A program made the position numbers and the translations under genes. 64,000 nucleotides of DNA. It comes from Larus michahellis (lineage: Eukaryota > Chordata > Aves > Charadriiformes > Laridae). This document shows, in pieces, positions 21,360-33,500 of this stretch (position 1 is the stretch's first letter; every line of letters begins with the position of its first letter). Location: assembly GCF_964199755.1 (NCBI RefSeq), contig NC_133914.1:1674001-1738000 (forward strand). The letters run 5' to 3'. The notes beneath the pieces were generated by a model. The model worked only from the letters and a program-made list of their open reading frames with translations. It ran no database searches and was not told the origin of the DNA.

Positions 21360-24300
21360 CTAAAGGATAACAACTGAAGTTATTATAGTAATACACAAAA
21401 AATTCTGACCATTTCAAAACTAACTTAAAAATAAGGTTTTAAGATACATGGACTGATTAGTTATGAGGGGAATTTACAAATTATTCCAAAATATTAAGTG
21501 GAAGAATAAGGGGCAGAAATAGGCTAGCCTACACACTTGTAAAGAGATGAAGGAATATGCAGGTAGTTGACTGAAGAACTGCACCTTGTCTGAGCACAAA
21601 CCGTAAATCACCAGTCTGAGTACAATGAAGTTTGATTGCAGCCAGAGGTATACTATCCCTTATGTGAAGGCATTAACAATTTTGTCAAGCTACTTCAACT
21701 ATTTCACCCTAGTCTGTCTCCTGTAGCAATGCCCTCTTTCTTCCCCTTCGTGAAGGAGTGCAATGCCCCTGGACTCCTACCAGCCCTCAGGTCAATGGCC
21801 CTAGAAGTGTTTCAGAAGCCGAAGGAAGACACTAAGAGGGGTTAGCACTGTCAGTCGACTGCTTTTATGCTCGGCAACGGATTCTTCCCTTCTCAAGACC
21901 CACCCTTTTACTATAGCTAAGTTGAGGGCAAACTGCGATGGTCAGCAGCTAGGGATGTAGCCGCACAAGGTTTCTGTGCACACCTCTAGTTGGGAGGCAA
22001 ATCACACCATGGTCACAATGTGATCTGACCAGGCAGGGCAAAGTTCAAGTTTAGTCTCAAACCCACCACCTGGGTTTTATCATGGCCCTCAGGAGCAGAA
22101 GTATAGTATGCACATTTTGTTTTCTATGCCATAGCAACAAACACCATGCATAAGGGATACTATATCTTTGTGCATCCTTTTAACACTTCAGATTCACTTA
22201 TAGCCACGCTCCTCCCAACCCTCCCCAGTTAGCTCTTCAGTACTGGTGTTCAGAAGCAACATTTATAGAGATGGGGTATTCACAGACCACTGGCGGGACT
22301 GCACAGCCAAGTCCTAACATGTCAATCATTATCTAGCAGCAATGACAGAGGTGGGAGAAGGCCAATCCTCCCTTTTTTTCCTTTTCCAGTAAGCAGCTAT
22401 TTAACAGCCCCACTAGCTGGTATGGAGACAAAAAAATCTGAAGCTAATTAGCTGATTCCAAACTTGCTAGTAGTGGAAGAAGCCAAGTAATTACCCAGAA
22501 CAGCATACTTTTAATGCATCCTTTCCAACATGCTTAGCCTCATTTAACATAATGGAACAAAACACTGGCCTTCCTGATCATGTCACTGCAGCTGGCAATG
22601 ATTAACAGAGACATGCAACCCCATTACTGCTCAAGTCCTAAAACTACTCACAGGCCTCAGTGTTTAGCTATGGGGAAAACTGCAAGCAAATCAACACTTT
22701 GTATGCTTAATGTTACAGTAAAGCCCCCATACACGCTATGCTGGGCTCTCTCCTGACAGCACCAGTTTCTGGCTCTGAGGGCCTAGCAGGTACGCATATG
22801 TATTCTGACACCACACTTCTGAGCTACAGGTAAGCTTTTGAGAAAAAGTGTATTTCACACACAGATAAAACCAAGATGAAACACAATGCAAGCACTTTAA
22901 TGTCATTTCTTGTACCCACTTGTTACAGACTGACTTAGAGCAGACATGACTATTTGCTTTTAAGTTAGCTACCACACCAAGTTTCATTACTGCAGACAGT
23001 CAGAGCTGGTATGAGACCCATGGTCCAGTCACGAATTGCTTGCTCCAAGAGTGTCAAAAACCTGATAGTTCAAGTACGTAGAACAAGGCAGATGTGCCAA
23101 TAACCCCTCCACGACATTCCTGCAGGTCAAGTCAAGTATCCGGAGCACACTGGAAAAAACTAGGCAGATCTGAGCATCGGTTTAAAGATCAATAATTCAG
23201 TTTTGCTACCTGACAGTACACTTACTGCCATCGGTTTTGCTACTGAGTTCTAGTCACAGGTAAGAGTAAGCCATCACGAAAAGCCAAACTGACTTTGTGA
23301 CAAGCGGTGTCACTGCTTGACTAGCTGGAGCTCGGCTACACTCACTGTGGTGTAACCAAAGACCTGTTATTATTATCTTGAGGTGCACCTGCTACTTAAG
23401 CTTTCAATGGAACATGAAGAGATAGCTACAGCAGAGGGCAAGGCTGTTGAGCAGATACCCTGTTCACCAGCAAGAGTCTTGCCTGGAAGGTAACACAGAA
23501 GGGTTCAAATGTGACAGTAATACCAGAAACAAGTATGCAAAGCAGAACTTTGCAGAACAAGCAGAAAAACACATTACAACACCTCCGAAATAAACTGAAC
23601 ATCAGACAAGAGCTAGATCATGTGCTGAAACAAGGGACCTTGAAATTCAGGTTCAAGAGCTAATGCATAAGAGCTGGAGATCAGCATGTCTGGATGTCTG
23701 GAAATGTAAGCAGGTTAATCCTGAAACACTATATTCAGTATTTCTAGTAATGAAGAGTTTAGAATTACATCCCCAAGACTGATGAAAAATGAAATTGAGC
23801 ATTACACTACAGCAAGATGACTCTATGAGGCAGAAATATAGAATCTTATCACTGTCAATTAAAAGCAGAGGAACATATTAAGCTTGTCAATCAAAGATTA
23901 AAATAGAGACAACTGAAATGTCCAATAAGCTCTGTGAAACGACTCACGAGGATATTCATTCAAGCACTCATTTGTACGTCCTCAAAAATACTCCAAATCA
24001 GTCTCAAAGCTGATTGTATTAGCAAGATACTATCATGTAGTGCACACAAGGCTAGAGCAGTGATTACTAATGCATTTCCTACTGAGTCAAGACTCTACAA
24101 AGGGATGCGCTGCAGATGGGCCATTTGGTCACTACAGAAAGTTTTAACAGTCCTTTTCTAGGCACTGATAGCACCTAGTTGACTAAAGTGAGTTTAAGAT
24201 CACATTCCCTCTTCCCCACAAAGCTCATCTAAGAGTATCTTCGTTACATTGGAACTAAGAAAAATCCACACAAGCCGAGTCGTATGTACAAAGGAATCGG

Positions 24301-24520
24301 GTCTGAAAATACTTATCTAAGAATCACAGCAAGTTGCTTATTGACTCTGAAACAAGACAAAGCTTAAAACCGAAAACCACGCAGCTTTGATGCAAGCTTA
24401 ACATACAGGTATGAAGAGTGCTGCACTGTAATTCCACAGTCAGAAGTGTGATGTCAGAATACCCACAGTATAAGATTACATAGAAAGTCACCAAGTTATA
24501 TTATATTGCTTGTTACCTAC

Positions 24521-24623
24521 CTGTACGCAGTCGGCAATGAGAATCTTGGAGCAAGCAGGAATACTACATCCGGGTCCTAATGTCCATTGCCATTTGTGGT
24601 ACTACGTTCCTCACAGTTATGAA
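24521..24623 (-). other. Exon-like segment with strong donor and acceptor
   Basis: A 103-base minus-strand segment between CAGCATTTCTGCAG and TACAG|GTAGGTAA. If spliced from SFPQ coding exon 9, which ends on a codon boundary, it would add 19 residues and then a stop. An alternative acceptor (GGACATTAG) would start the exon at 24576 and leave one frame open to the donor. It is a candidate alternative exon giving a shorter SFPQ C-terminus. Confidence 0.3.
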
Positions 24624-27294
24624 CTGCAGAAATGCTGGCTAAGTGCAGTTATGTAGCAGGCCACTAGTTTTAAGTGTAAATTGCAGTCTCAAACTCCAGC
24701 AAAAACTTGCTGCCACAGTAAATGGTTGCCAAGGAGAAGCCAAGATTTTTTCTACCACAAAAATACCACAAAATCTCAAAAGCAGTTTCAGTTTCTCATC
24801 AGCTGTATAAATGATTAGTGTAATGTGTCTACACCAGAAGATAAGATTATTCTGTATTCATTTCTGAGAAAGCGTGAAGATATATATATATAGCGATACC
24901 AGTTTCTACATGCTGCAGTTTTTAGAAATCTGAGTGTCAAAGTGGGCTCAATTTTGATAAAGCAAGCTAAATTGCAACAGCCAATGTCCTCCAAGTCCAG
25001 TACAAAAAAAATGTATTATGGGATCCAGACCATCCAAAACCAGGTCTGACCAACGAAGCACTTTTCTAAGTGGTTTTAAAGATTCAATCATATATAAATC
25101 TGATTTTACGAAAAAAGTCCAAAACCTCATAGGAACAGATCAAAGGAACGTAACTTCTCACCTCCCACATTTAGCAACTTTATCAGATTTTAAAGTTGAC
25201 ATGTTTGCCAGCTTTTAAGACACCACCTTTAAAAAGTCTTGAAAAGAAGTTGGCTAGTTAATTGTATGCCAGTTTAATACATGCAACTCAAAGCAGAAAT
25301 TATTTTAGAAATTCTGCTTATGCAGCTACAACAAAGCTAGATTTAACCAAACTTTCAGATGTTTTGAAAACTGCCAAATCTTTCAATGTATTTACTACTC
25401 ATGGTTTTGCAACTCAGCTATTTTTAATACCTAGCAACAGTAGCTCATGTACAAAACAGGGGTACCAAAAGACAACCTCTGTAAGGTACAAGGACATCAG
25501 CATCCTTCACTCTTCCAAGTTACAGAACTACAAAAGAACATACTTTAGGATATGCACCAGCATCTCTTTAATAAAGAATGACATGTAATCTGAAAAATAA
25601 ACTGAAAAAATTAATTTAATGTTTACGTTCAGAATTCCCCATCTCAGACACCTTCACCTTTTGCGGGTGTCCCATGAACACCCTCCAGAAAACATATGCA
25701 TTATTTAATACTACTTCAATAAAGCAAATTGCATCGGTACTGCCGATTTTTAAACTAAGTATCCAATACAAGTACTCCCAAATACTTGGCCTGCAGTTTA
25801 GCAACTGCCAATTCGGAATTTCCTGAAGAGTAATTCAGTGTTATAGCATGTTAGCAACCCCCAAACTTTTCTGGGAAAATAAGAAGCATTCACCAAATAA
25901 GCTGAGTCGTTATTTAGTGTGCTTCATATTCGAAGTCAGTGTTACATGGTATCAGCATTTCACAACATGGTATTTTTTTCATTTAAAGAGTACCAGCACT
26001 TAAGAGTACTTCAAGAGGGATCATCTGCACTCTGACTGCACTCATACTGCAATCTGACACTAAAGTTTTAACCACAGAGAAAATTTAGCATAGAATTTAG
26101 AATTAGCCAATGCTTAGCACAAAGAATGGAAAGATCTTTGGAAGATTAAAGCTACTCACAGAATGCTCGGTGCTTGGGGAATCCTGTGAAGTACACCAAA
26201 GCTAAGTTTACCTACTTTGTGCCAAGCAGGTTGAAGTATCCTGCATTAACACCAAGGTATTTTGCACTGGGAAGTCACGTTCCCAGCTTATCTGGTACAA
26301 TGTAGTAACAAGCAAAGCAACTACCTTATCAATGAGTCCAGAACGCTTTGAAATTCTTCTGAGGCTTAATAAAATGAACAGCAAGCTAATGAATTCATCA
26401 GATCTTCTACAAAAGAACCTTAAAGGGAGTTTATTTGTACTGTGTAGTATTAACTATTAAACTCCAGATTCAGATACTACTTTTGATGCATTATCTCCAA
26501 ACATCAATAATAAAAGAGCGATAACCATCATGCAAGCAAGCCAATTTCTGTATTTTTACATACAGGTTTTTAGGATTTGCCCACCAGCTACACGATTGAA
26601 GAATAGTTCCTGCAGTCCCCATTATACAAATGATTGTATTCTGAACTATGCAAATTAGTCCACCCAATTAGCATGAGGACAAAAGCAAGTTAACCTTAAT
26701 CACTCAAGTAACACTTCTGGTCTTTTTGCCAAGCAATTTCAGGTGAGTATACAATACGGAGCAAGGCCAGTTCCTGTAATCTCAAACAGCTTAAGAGCAT
26801 ATAAATATCACATTAATAATCCTTTAGTTAGGAAGTCAGCCAATACAAGTCATTCTATGAATTTATTTTAAAATAACCATTGCTAGTCTTCTGCTTAAAG
26901 TCTTTAAAAGATTCCAAGCAGTAACTGCCAAGGTGGTAAGTGCTACCAACCCACCACCCATTATCCGTAGCTAAAATATGAAATTCGTTACATACTGCAC
27001 TGCTTGCAATGTAGCTTTAGTTATTGTATCTTACAGCACTTGCAAGATTTGCTTTCTTATTGCAGCACAATTAATGCTCAAAAAATCTGCACCTACTGGA
27101 AAGTTAGGCTACTATTTGACCCAAACTTTAGCTAGAGGCATTACGGGAAGAGATCTTACTCTTCACGACACTTCCACACCCTGGTCTAGTTTGACCTCTA
27201 ACTCAAGACTCTTGGTTTACTGCGGAAGGTGTGGTATTTAGCCTCGTATGTTTAACCACGAATGGCAAGAAGAGTTACTACATTTAGTTTTCTA

Positions 27295-27300
27295 TTTATT
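27295..27300 (-). terminator. Proximal poly(A) signal of SFPQ
   Basis: AATAAA on the minus strand, about 290 bases after the SFPQ stop codon at 27587-27589. It is the first canonical signal and gives a short 3' untranslated region. A downstream GT-rich element is weak, which leaves room for read-through into the AT-rich domain. Confidence 0.5.
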
Positions 27301-27586
27301 TGAAGCACAGTAAAAAAAAGTTGGTACACTTTGGGAATTCAGTGGCACAAGGTACACTGCCATCAAGTTAGGGACGTTATACATCAAAAAAACAGCTAAA
27401 TTTGTTTTGAAACACTGCATTACATAATTAAATTGTACTCGCCCAAACAGACCACTTACAAATATTAGGTCAGTAAGTTTCTAACATCCATAAAAACGTA
27501 GCTTTCTTACTAAAATGCAAGAATTAAAAAGTTGGTGTCTAAACAAGACAGACAAAAACAAACTGGAATGAAACTACAGGTCACAT

Positions 27587-30500
27587 CTAAAATCGGGGCT
27601 TTTTGTTTGGGCCTTCATATTCTTCTCTCCCTCTACCATATCCTGTTGGTGTTCCAGGCCCCATTCCTCTAGGACCCTGGCCACCCACAGGCCCCGCACC
27701 TCCCTGCCCAAAGCGTTCAGGACGCTATTGGAACAGAATTAACAGTTCATTATATGTAGTTGATGTCCATGTGTGTTAAGTATATATTTTTAGAAGGTTC
27801 CGCAGTCAAGGTTCGTCGATACAATCACCATTGAGTCGATCCACAGGTACCGGGAACATAGAAAGGAAAAAAGGGTAATTTAAAAATTAGTTTATTGTAA
27901 TACATGCCTTGAGGTATGTTCCCACTTGATGCATTCTCATACATCTGTTACAAAGAACAGATCCTCCCTGAAGTGCTAGAAATGTAAGCATTAGTGCAGA
28001 TGTGAATTAACAACTTTTCCAAATGAGCTCTAGCAATTTTCAACCAAGTTAATGCAAATAGCTTGCAAACTTCTCACCTTTAGTGCAGTAAAAGCTTAGA
28101 TTGCATCACTGTCATTTACAAATAAGCCTAGCCAGAGAACGAATCTTCAGTTCACTGAAGTATGAGCTGACATTCATAAAATGTCATTGTAAACAGAATG
28201 CCTACTCACCAGTTAATGGCATGTGCTGCAATAGAGACCATGTGCTTTTCAAGATGGGGTTAAGACTACGGTCTGCTGACTAAACTGCAGAGGCCTTAGG
28301 CAGTAACCAAAAATGATTGTGAGCACTACTGGATTGCAAGAAGAAAAAAAATGTGAAAAAAAGCTAATGACCAGTGATTTATCTAACCAACGCAACTGCT
28401 CGATCAAAAGACGTGCATTTGTTAAAATCCCCCGTACTCCAGAACTGCTGCTGTATAATATGCAAAACGTGTTCAAAGAACTACAATTTATTCAGCGTTT
28501 CCAGTTAGAACTATGCACAAAGGGTCAACATCTCCCTTCCCACCCCACCTTCACCAAAAGGCTCTTGGAAAATTCACAACTTCACAGCGTTGAGAGGTTT
28601 CACACCAAGATGTAAAAGCTAAATTACCCTGCAATAAAGCAGAGACTTCAGGTATTTTTACTACTACCTCTAGCTGCATGTACTTCATTCAGTTACTGTA
28701 TCAGTAGGTGTGATCAGCATTTAATCTAGAGAACTGACAAATTATGAAGTCAAAGATAGCTTTAAACTTCCATTTCAAGCAAGTTTTCCACTACCGAGTA
28801 ACAGAACAATGGTAGGTTGCTTGTTACAAAAAGGTATCTGCAACTGAAAATTCACACTTCAAGTTCTTGACTTCTGAAAGTTAGTTTCAATCCTTCCAAG
28901 AAAGGAAGTTCAGAAAGATTACCTAGGTTCTTTCTGCCTAATTCATGGCAGCTTATCTCCAATTCTGTTTAAAAGGTATCAGCCCAGTAACTGTGACAGC
29001 ACTGTGTGGCAGAGATCCCCATCCTAAGAAACTCAAGGCAGTTAAACCATCTTACTGTCACACCTTTTGACCACATCACATTTTCAAGTATAACACCAGT
29101 TCAGCATGCACCTGTACCATGATTTTCAGGAGAAAAATGTACACAGCATTCACCACAGACTGCCTAACTGTTCACGGGAAACTTAGGAACTGCTTAAGTA
29201 TCAGTAGATTATATAGATACATTAAGGCCAACGGCACTGTCTACTGAATCAATGATGCTCTGCAAAGTTATCATTCCAAAGATATGGTTCCCCCAAAAAA
29301 ACCAGAAGATACCTGACAAGCTACTATGGTAGCTCACCACGTTAAGCCAGAGGCCTGAACCCACCCAAAAATCATTTACTTCAGCTTGTGATACAGAGTG
29401 TACACCCCTTCAGGAGGGTGAAAGCACACTAATATTGCCACCTAAGCCAACATAGATTTGAATCCTACCCATTAAGCATTTCTTTAAACTACATCCATAT
29501 TGCTTCAGTGTGATAACACCAAGCAGGCTCAAAGCCCATTCACACATATAGTGTGCCAAAAATAGTACAGTTTGGAAACATACCTCAGAACATGAGATAT
29601 GTTGTAGCTTTAACAAATTCTACCTATATAGTCATGCCCAACACGGGAAAACAAGAACGGGCTATCATTCCTGTGAGATAGGAATCACAAAATGGCTACA
29701 GTCAAGGATCGCTGGAGTATGTTTAAGGTAAAAAACAGCATTTCTGCTCTTCTATGGCAAACATGAGCATACAGAGTAAGTGATATGCTGTTTACCATTG
29801 ATTACTTAGGTTAATCTGCTGCTTCAATAGACATGAGCGCAGATTTTTGAATTAACAGCATACCCATACCAACATGCATCAATCCTAACTAGGCTTGGAA
29901 GGGCCAAAATAAATGCAGTGTTACACATTGGAAAGGAGAACAAAAAAATCTCTCTTGTCCATAAATACAGAATGTCAAATTACTGAAAAGCTACTACACA
30001 CATTTAAATTATGAAATTTGTCAGATTCTCTAGAATTTATAAAAAATCCTTCCAAGCCTACCAGTGACGCAGAATTTCCGAAGTCCAATAAAGTCAGAGT
30101 TAATTGCAAATATGCTTGACAGCACATTTGAATTTACTTACAAACAACTTCCGACTGTGTAAGCTATCATAACGGTTAAGAACTAATCTAGTACTACATA
30201 CTGCCACGCTAGTCTTCATGTTAAATACCTGACAAGAAAGTCAGCAGTTAACAGTGAAATGTACACAACCATCCGAACACTGGTAGAGAACTCAATTCCC
30301 AACCACAACATTTCCCTTGTGCTAAACTAAAGCCACCACGGGATACATTACCATGTCACTTCCCATCATAGAACCACTCATGGCAGCTTGGCCAACTCCT
30401 GGATTAGCTTCATAACCTATGCCGCCACCACCTCCGAGAGGTGGAAATTTCTGGGCTGCAGAAGCATAAGGATCTAAGAAAGAAAAATATATAATCATAT

Positions 30501-33500
30501 TCTGACAATTACTAAGTTAACTACATAAAGTAATTATTTTAAAATTCTTTACCTCCCATGTTCATTGTGGTGGCACCACCCATTCTCATGTCTCTCTCCC
30601 GCTGCATAGAAGAAACAACTTTTAGCACAGATAATCAATTACTGAAATCCACACCTTTCAGGAGATAAAGCACATGTACAGACAACTACTACCACTTCAC
30701 CTACACAAAGACATTGCATTACCTAAGCTAAAGGAAACAGAACACATCAATCTTGAAAATACACCCAAAAAATTCCTGAACGTGGTAATGTATCCACAAA
30801 GCATGATTTCACTTACTGGATCCATGTAACCCATTCTACTATAATTCTCTTCCCTCTGTCTTCTCATTTGTTCTTCCATCTCCCGCTGACGTATCATCAT
30901 TTCCTCTTCCCGCCTGCGACGCTCCTCCTCCTGCCTGATCATCCCAAAGCAGACTGTTAAACCTCAGCATCGCAACACATACAACACTTCTCACGAATAT
31001 CACTTGCATGAGCAATTTAAAAGGCACTGAATGATTACACTTAAGCAAAAAAACCCAAAGCACTCTATGATGCTCAAATACTCAAGGAGAAACTTACACT
31101 GCAGTTCAATTTCTCATACACAAACTGAAGCAGCAATGGTGTTTCTTGAAAAATAAAAACTTTCATATAAGTCATTTTAAAAAAAAAAAAAAAAAAAAAC
31201 AACAGAAATCAAACAACAAATGTAACACTGAAAAAATCCCATGAAAGCCAAACCAACCTCAGTTGAATTTCCTTGCGTTTCTGCATTTCTTGATTATGGA
31301 GTTCTTCCATACGTCTCAGTTCTTCTTGACGCCTCATAAGGTCTGCAGAAACGAAGCTTGTCAGCAGCTATTTCACAAACTCATGCCAGATTCAATCACA
31401 TCATATCTGAATTAGATCAACCTTATCTGCACTATGGCAGACAGCTACCTTCTGAGCATCGCTATTCTTAACAACACTTCATTGAAATAAAAATTGAAAA
31501 ACTACCAGTTGCACTTTTGAGCCTGAAATTCTAAAGTTAGCAGTAGGAAGCATGAATTTGTTCACTAACCCATTAAACAGACCTACATTTAAGCTAGCAT
31601 TTAAAGTAAAAAGACGATACATAATTCAGGGCCAATTACCTTGACGCAAGAGGTTTGCCTGATGCTCGTGGTAAGCATCTTCCATCTCACTTTCAAGTTT
31701 GTCCTTGGCATCTTTCATGTTTTTTGCCACTTGCTCTCTCTGCTGTTTTTCCATTTCATCTAAAGATTTCCACCTCTGGGAATATTCAAATTCAAAACTG
31801 CCAGGCTGAGCAAAACGGGGAGGAGTCTCTCTTTCCCTGCGGAAAGGAAGATGCTCATTCAGAATAGATAAACCTGGAAACTGAAGGTCAATAAAAGATC
31901 ACTAGCAGAATTACCAGGGAACATCAAAGGAGCCCTGAAAATACCTCACAACTATGTGATTGAAAACTTGCTGTGACAGAATGCTGGTAACACTACAGCA
32001 TTTTACACACTTAAAAGAGCCGCATTTCATGTAAATAAATTCTATGTCTACCGTAGCAAAGACGGAGACTCCTCCACTATCACACCTAAGCAAATCTTCC
32101 CCACTTACAGTTCTACTGCATGTTTATCTTGCTCTTAACTTCTTCCTTATACATGTCACTGCTGACAACTGCCAGGTGCAAAATCCTCAAACAAGACAGG
32201 CCTTTGCCCAAGTAGGTACAGCTGCTCAAAACAACAGCATACAGAGAGATGGAGTTCTTCAGTGCCAACTTACCCAAAGCACTATTTGTTAAAGGCAAGT
32301 AATAACCTTCACTTTAGCTTAGAAGTTTTCAAAATGCCTGAGGGCCAACAGTTTATGTTGTCATATAAAGAAACTGGAGTCTAAAATTCAGTAATTAATG
32401 GAACAAAATTAGGGAAGTTCAAAAGCTTCCCATACGTTAGCAATGTAAAGCATTTCAACATTTTAGGAACACTATACTAATCTACACTATTTTCAAAGAC
32501 ACTCCCTATAAACTATTTGTAGTTTTTAATAAAAGCAAGTAATTTTGACCACTTTTTCATACAAACAAGACTGACTGGATCTCCCCCCTGCATTCCCTTT
32601 TGCGATCTGGGAAAATACAACATTTATACAGAAACAGGTTTAATACACAGATCCTAACCTAAAACTGCTACTTAGAAAAAGACTCCTATAGGCTCTTATG
32701 TACTCTTTTATGCCCAGTGGTCAGCTTCATCAGGCAAATCCACAGGCAACTAGTTTTTATGAATCATGGAATGAGTTAAAATTTTACTTAGTTTTGCATT
32801 TCATTCCATAAACATCAGTTTGTAAATTCCCTATGGGATCATCAACATGAAATACACCTGAAGTGAGATGGCAGTTCTCAACAACCGGATAAGCAACAAG
32901 TTGAAGTCTGATTTTCAGGAATTTCTACATATACCAAAACCATCTGTTATTGGGATGCTACTTAGGCTTTACGGTTTCTTTGAGATACAGTGTAGAAAAT
33001 TGCTTGTGTAATCTTTAGTGAATATACTGAACAAACCAGTATGCTGCATTATCTAAAGACAAACTACTATCAAAAAAAACCCAAGAACTGAAAGTACTAC
33101 TCAAAATTCAAAGCCTGTTTCTGAAAAATTACTCCAAATCCTTCACACTCTGGGACAATACTATGTCCACCATCTATATACTCTATACCAAAAGATAGTG
33201 CCTACTTTTGATACATCGGATTCTTCTGAGCAAGCTTTTCTGGAAGACCATCTTCATCATCCAATTGTTCCAATGGTTCCACAATAACCGGCCTAGGAGT
33301 GCTGAACAAAAAAAATACCCATTTTACTCCTCCATAAGAATCTCTATTCTGAAAAACCATAAGCTGACAATTTTATTCTGCTTAAAACTAGAAAACCTAA
33401 GCACCAAAATACTTACGTAGTCAACAAAAACACTCCTTCAGTACACCGTTCAAATGCTTTTCTTGCAGCTGGCTTTGATGCAAATTCAACAATGCCTTTT

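Larger units (their letters stand above)
18400..27275. other. AT-rich domain downstream of SFPQ, no independent gene seen
   Basis: Nearly 9 kb of AT-rich, almost repeat-free sequence. Open frames are short on both strands, and no ZMYM6 or ZMYM1 exon is recognisable although both genes lie between TMEM35B and SFPQ in mammals. On the minus strand, several segments bounded by good splice sites end at a terminal exon-like unit near 20 kb (entered separately). The absence of transposons over such a length suggests retained sequence rather than neutral junk, but that is inference. Confidence 0.5.

Noticed and set aside
27797-27850. tRNA-like GGTTCGTCGA motif
   Set aside because: No matching arms, A box or cloverleaf can be drawn around it.
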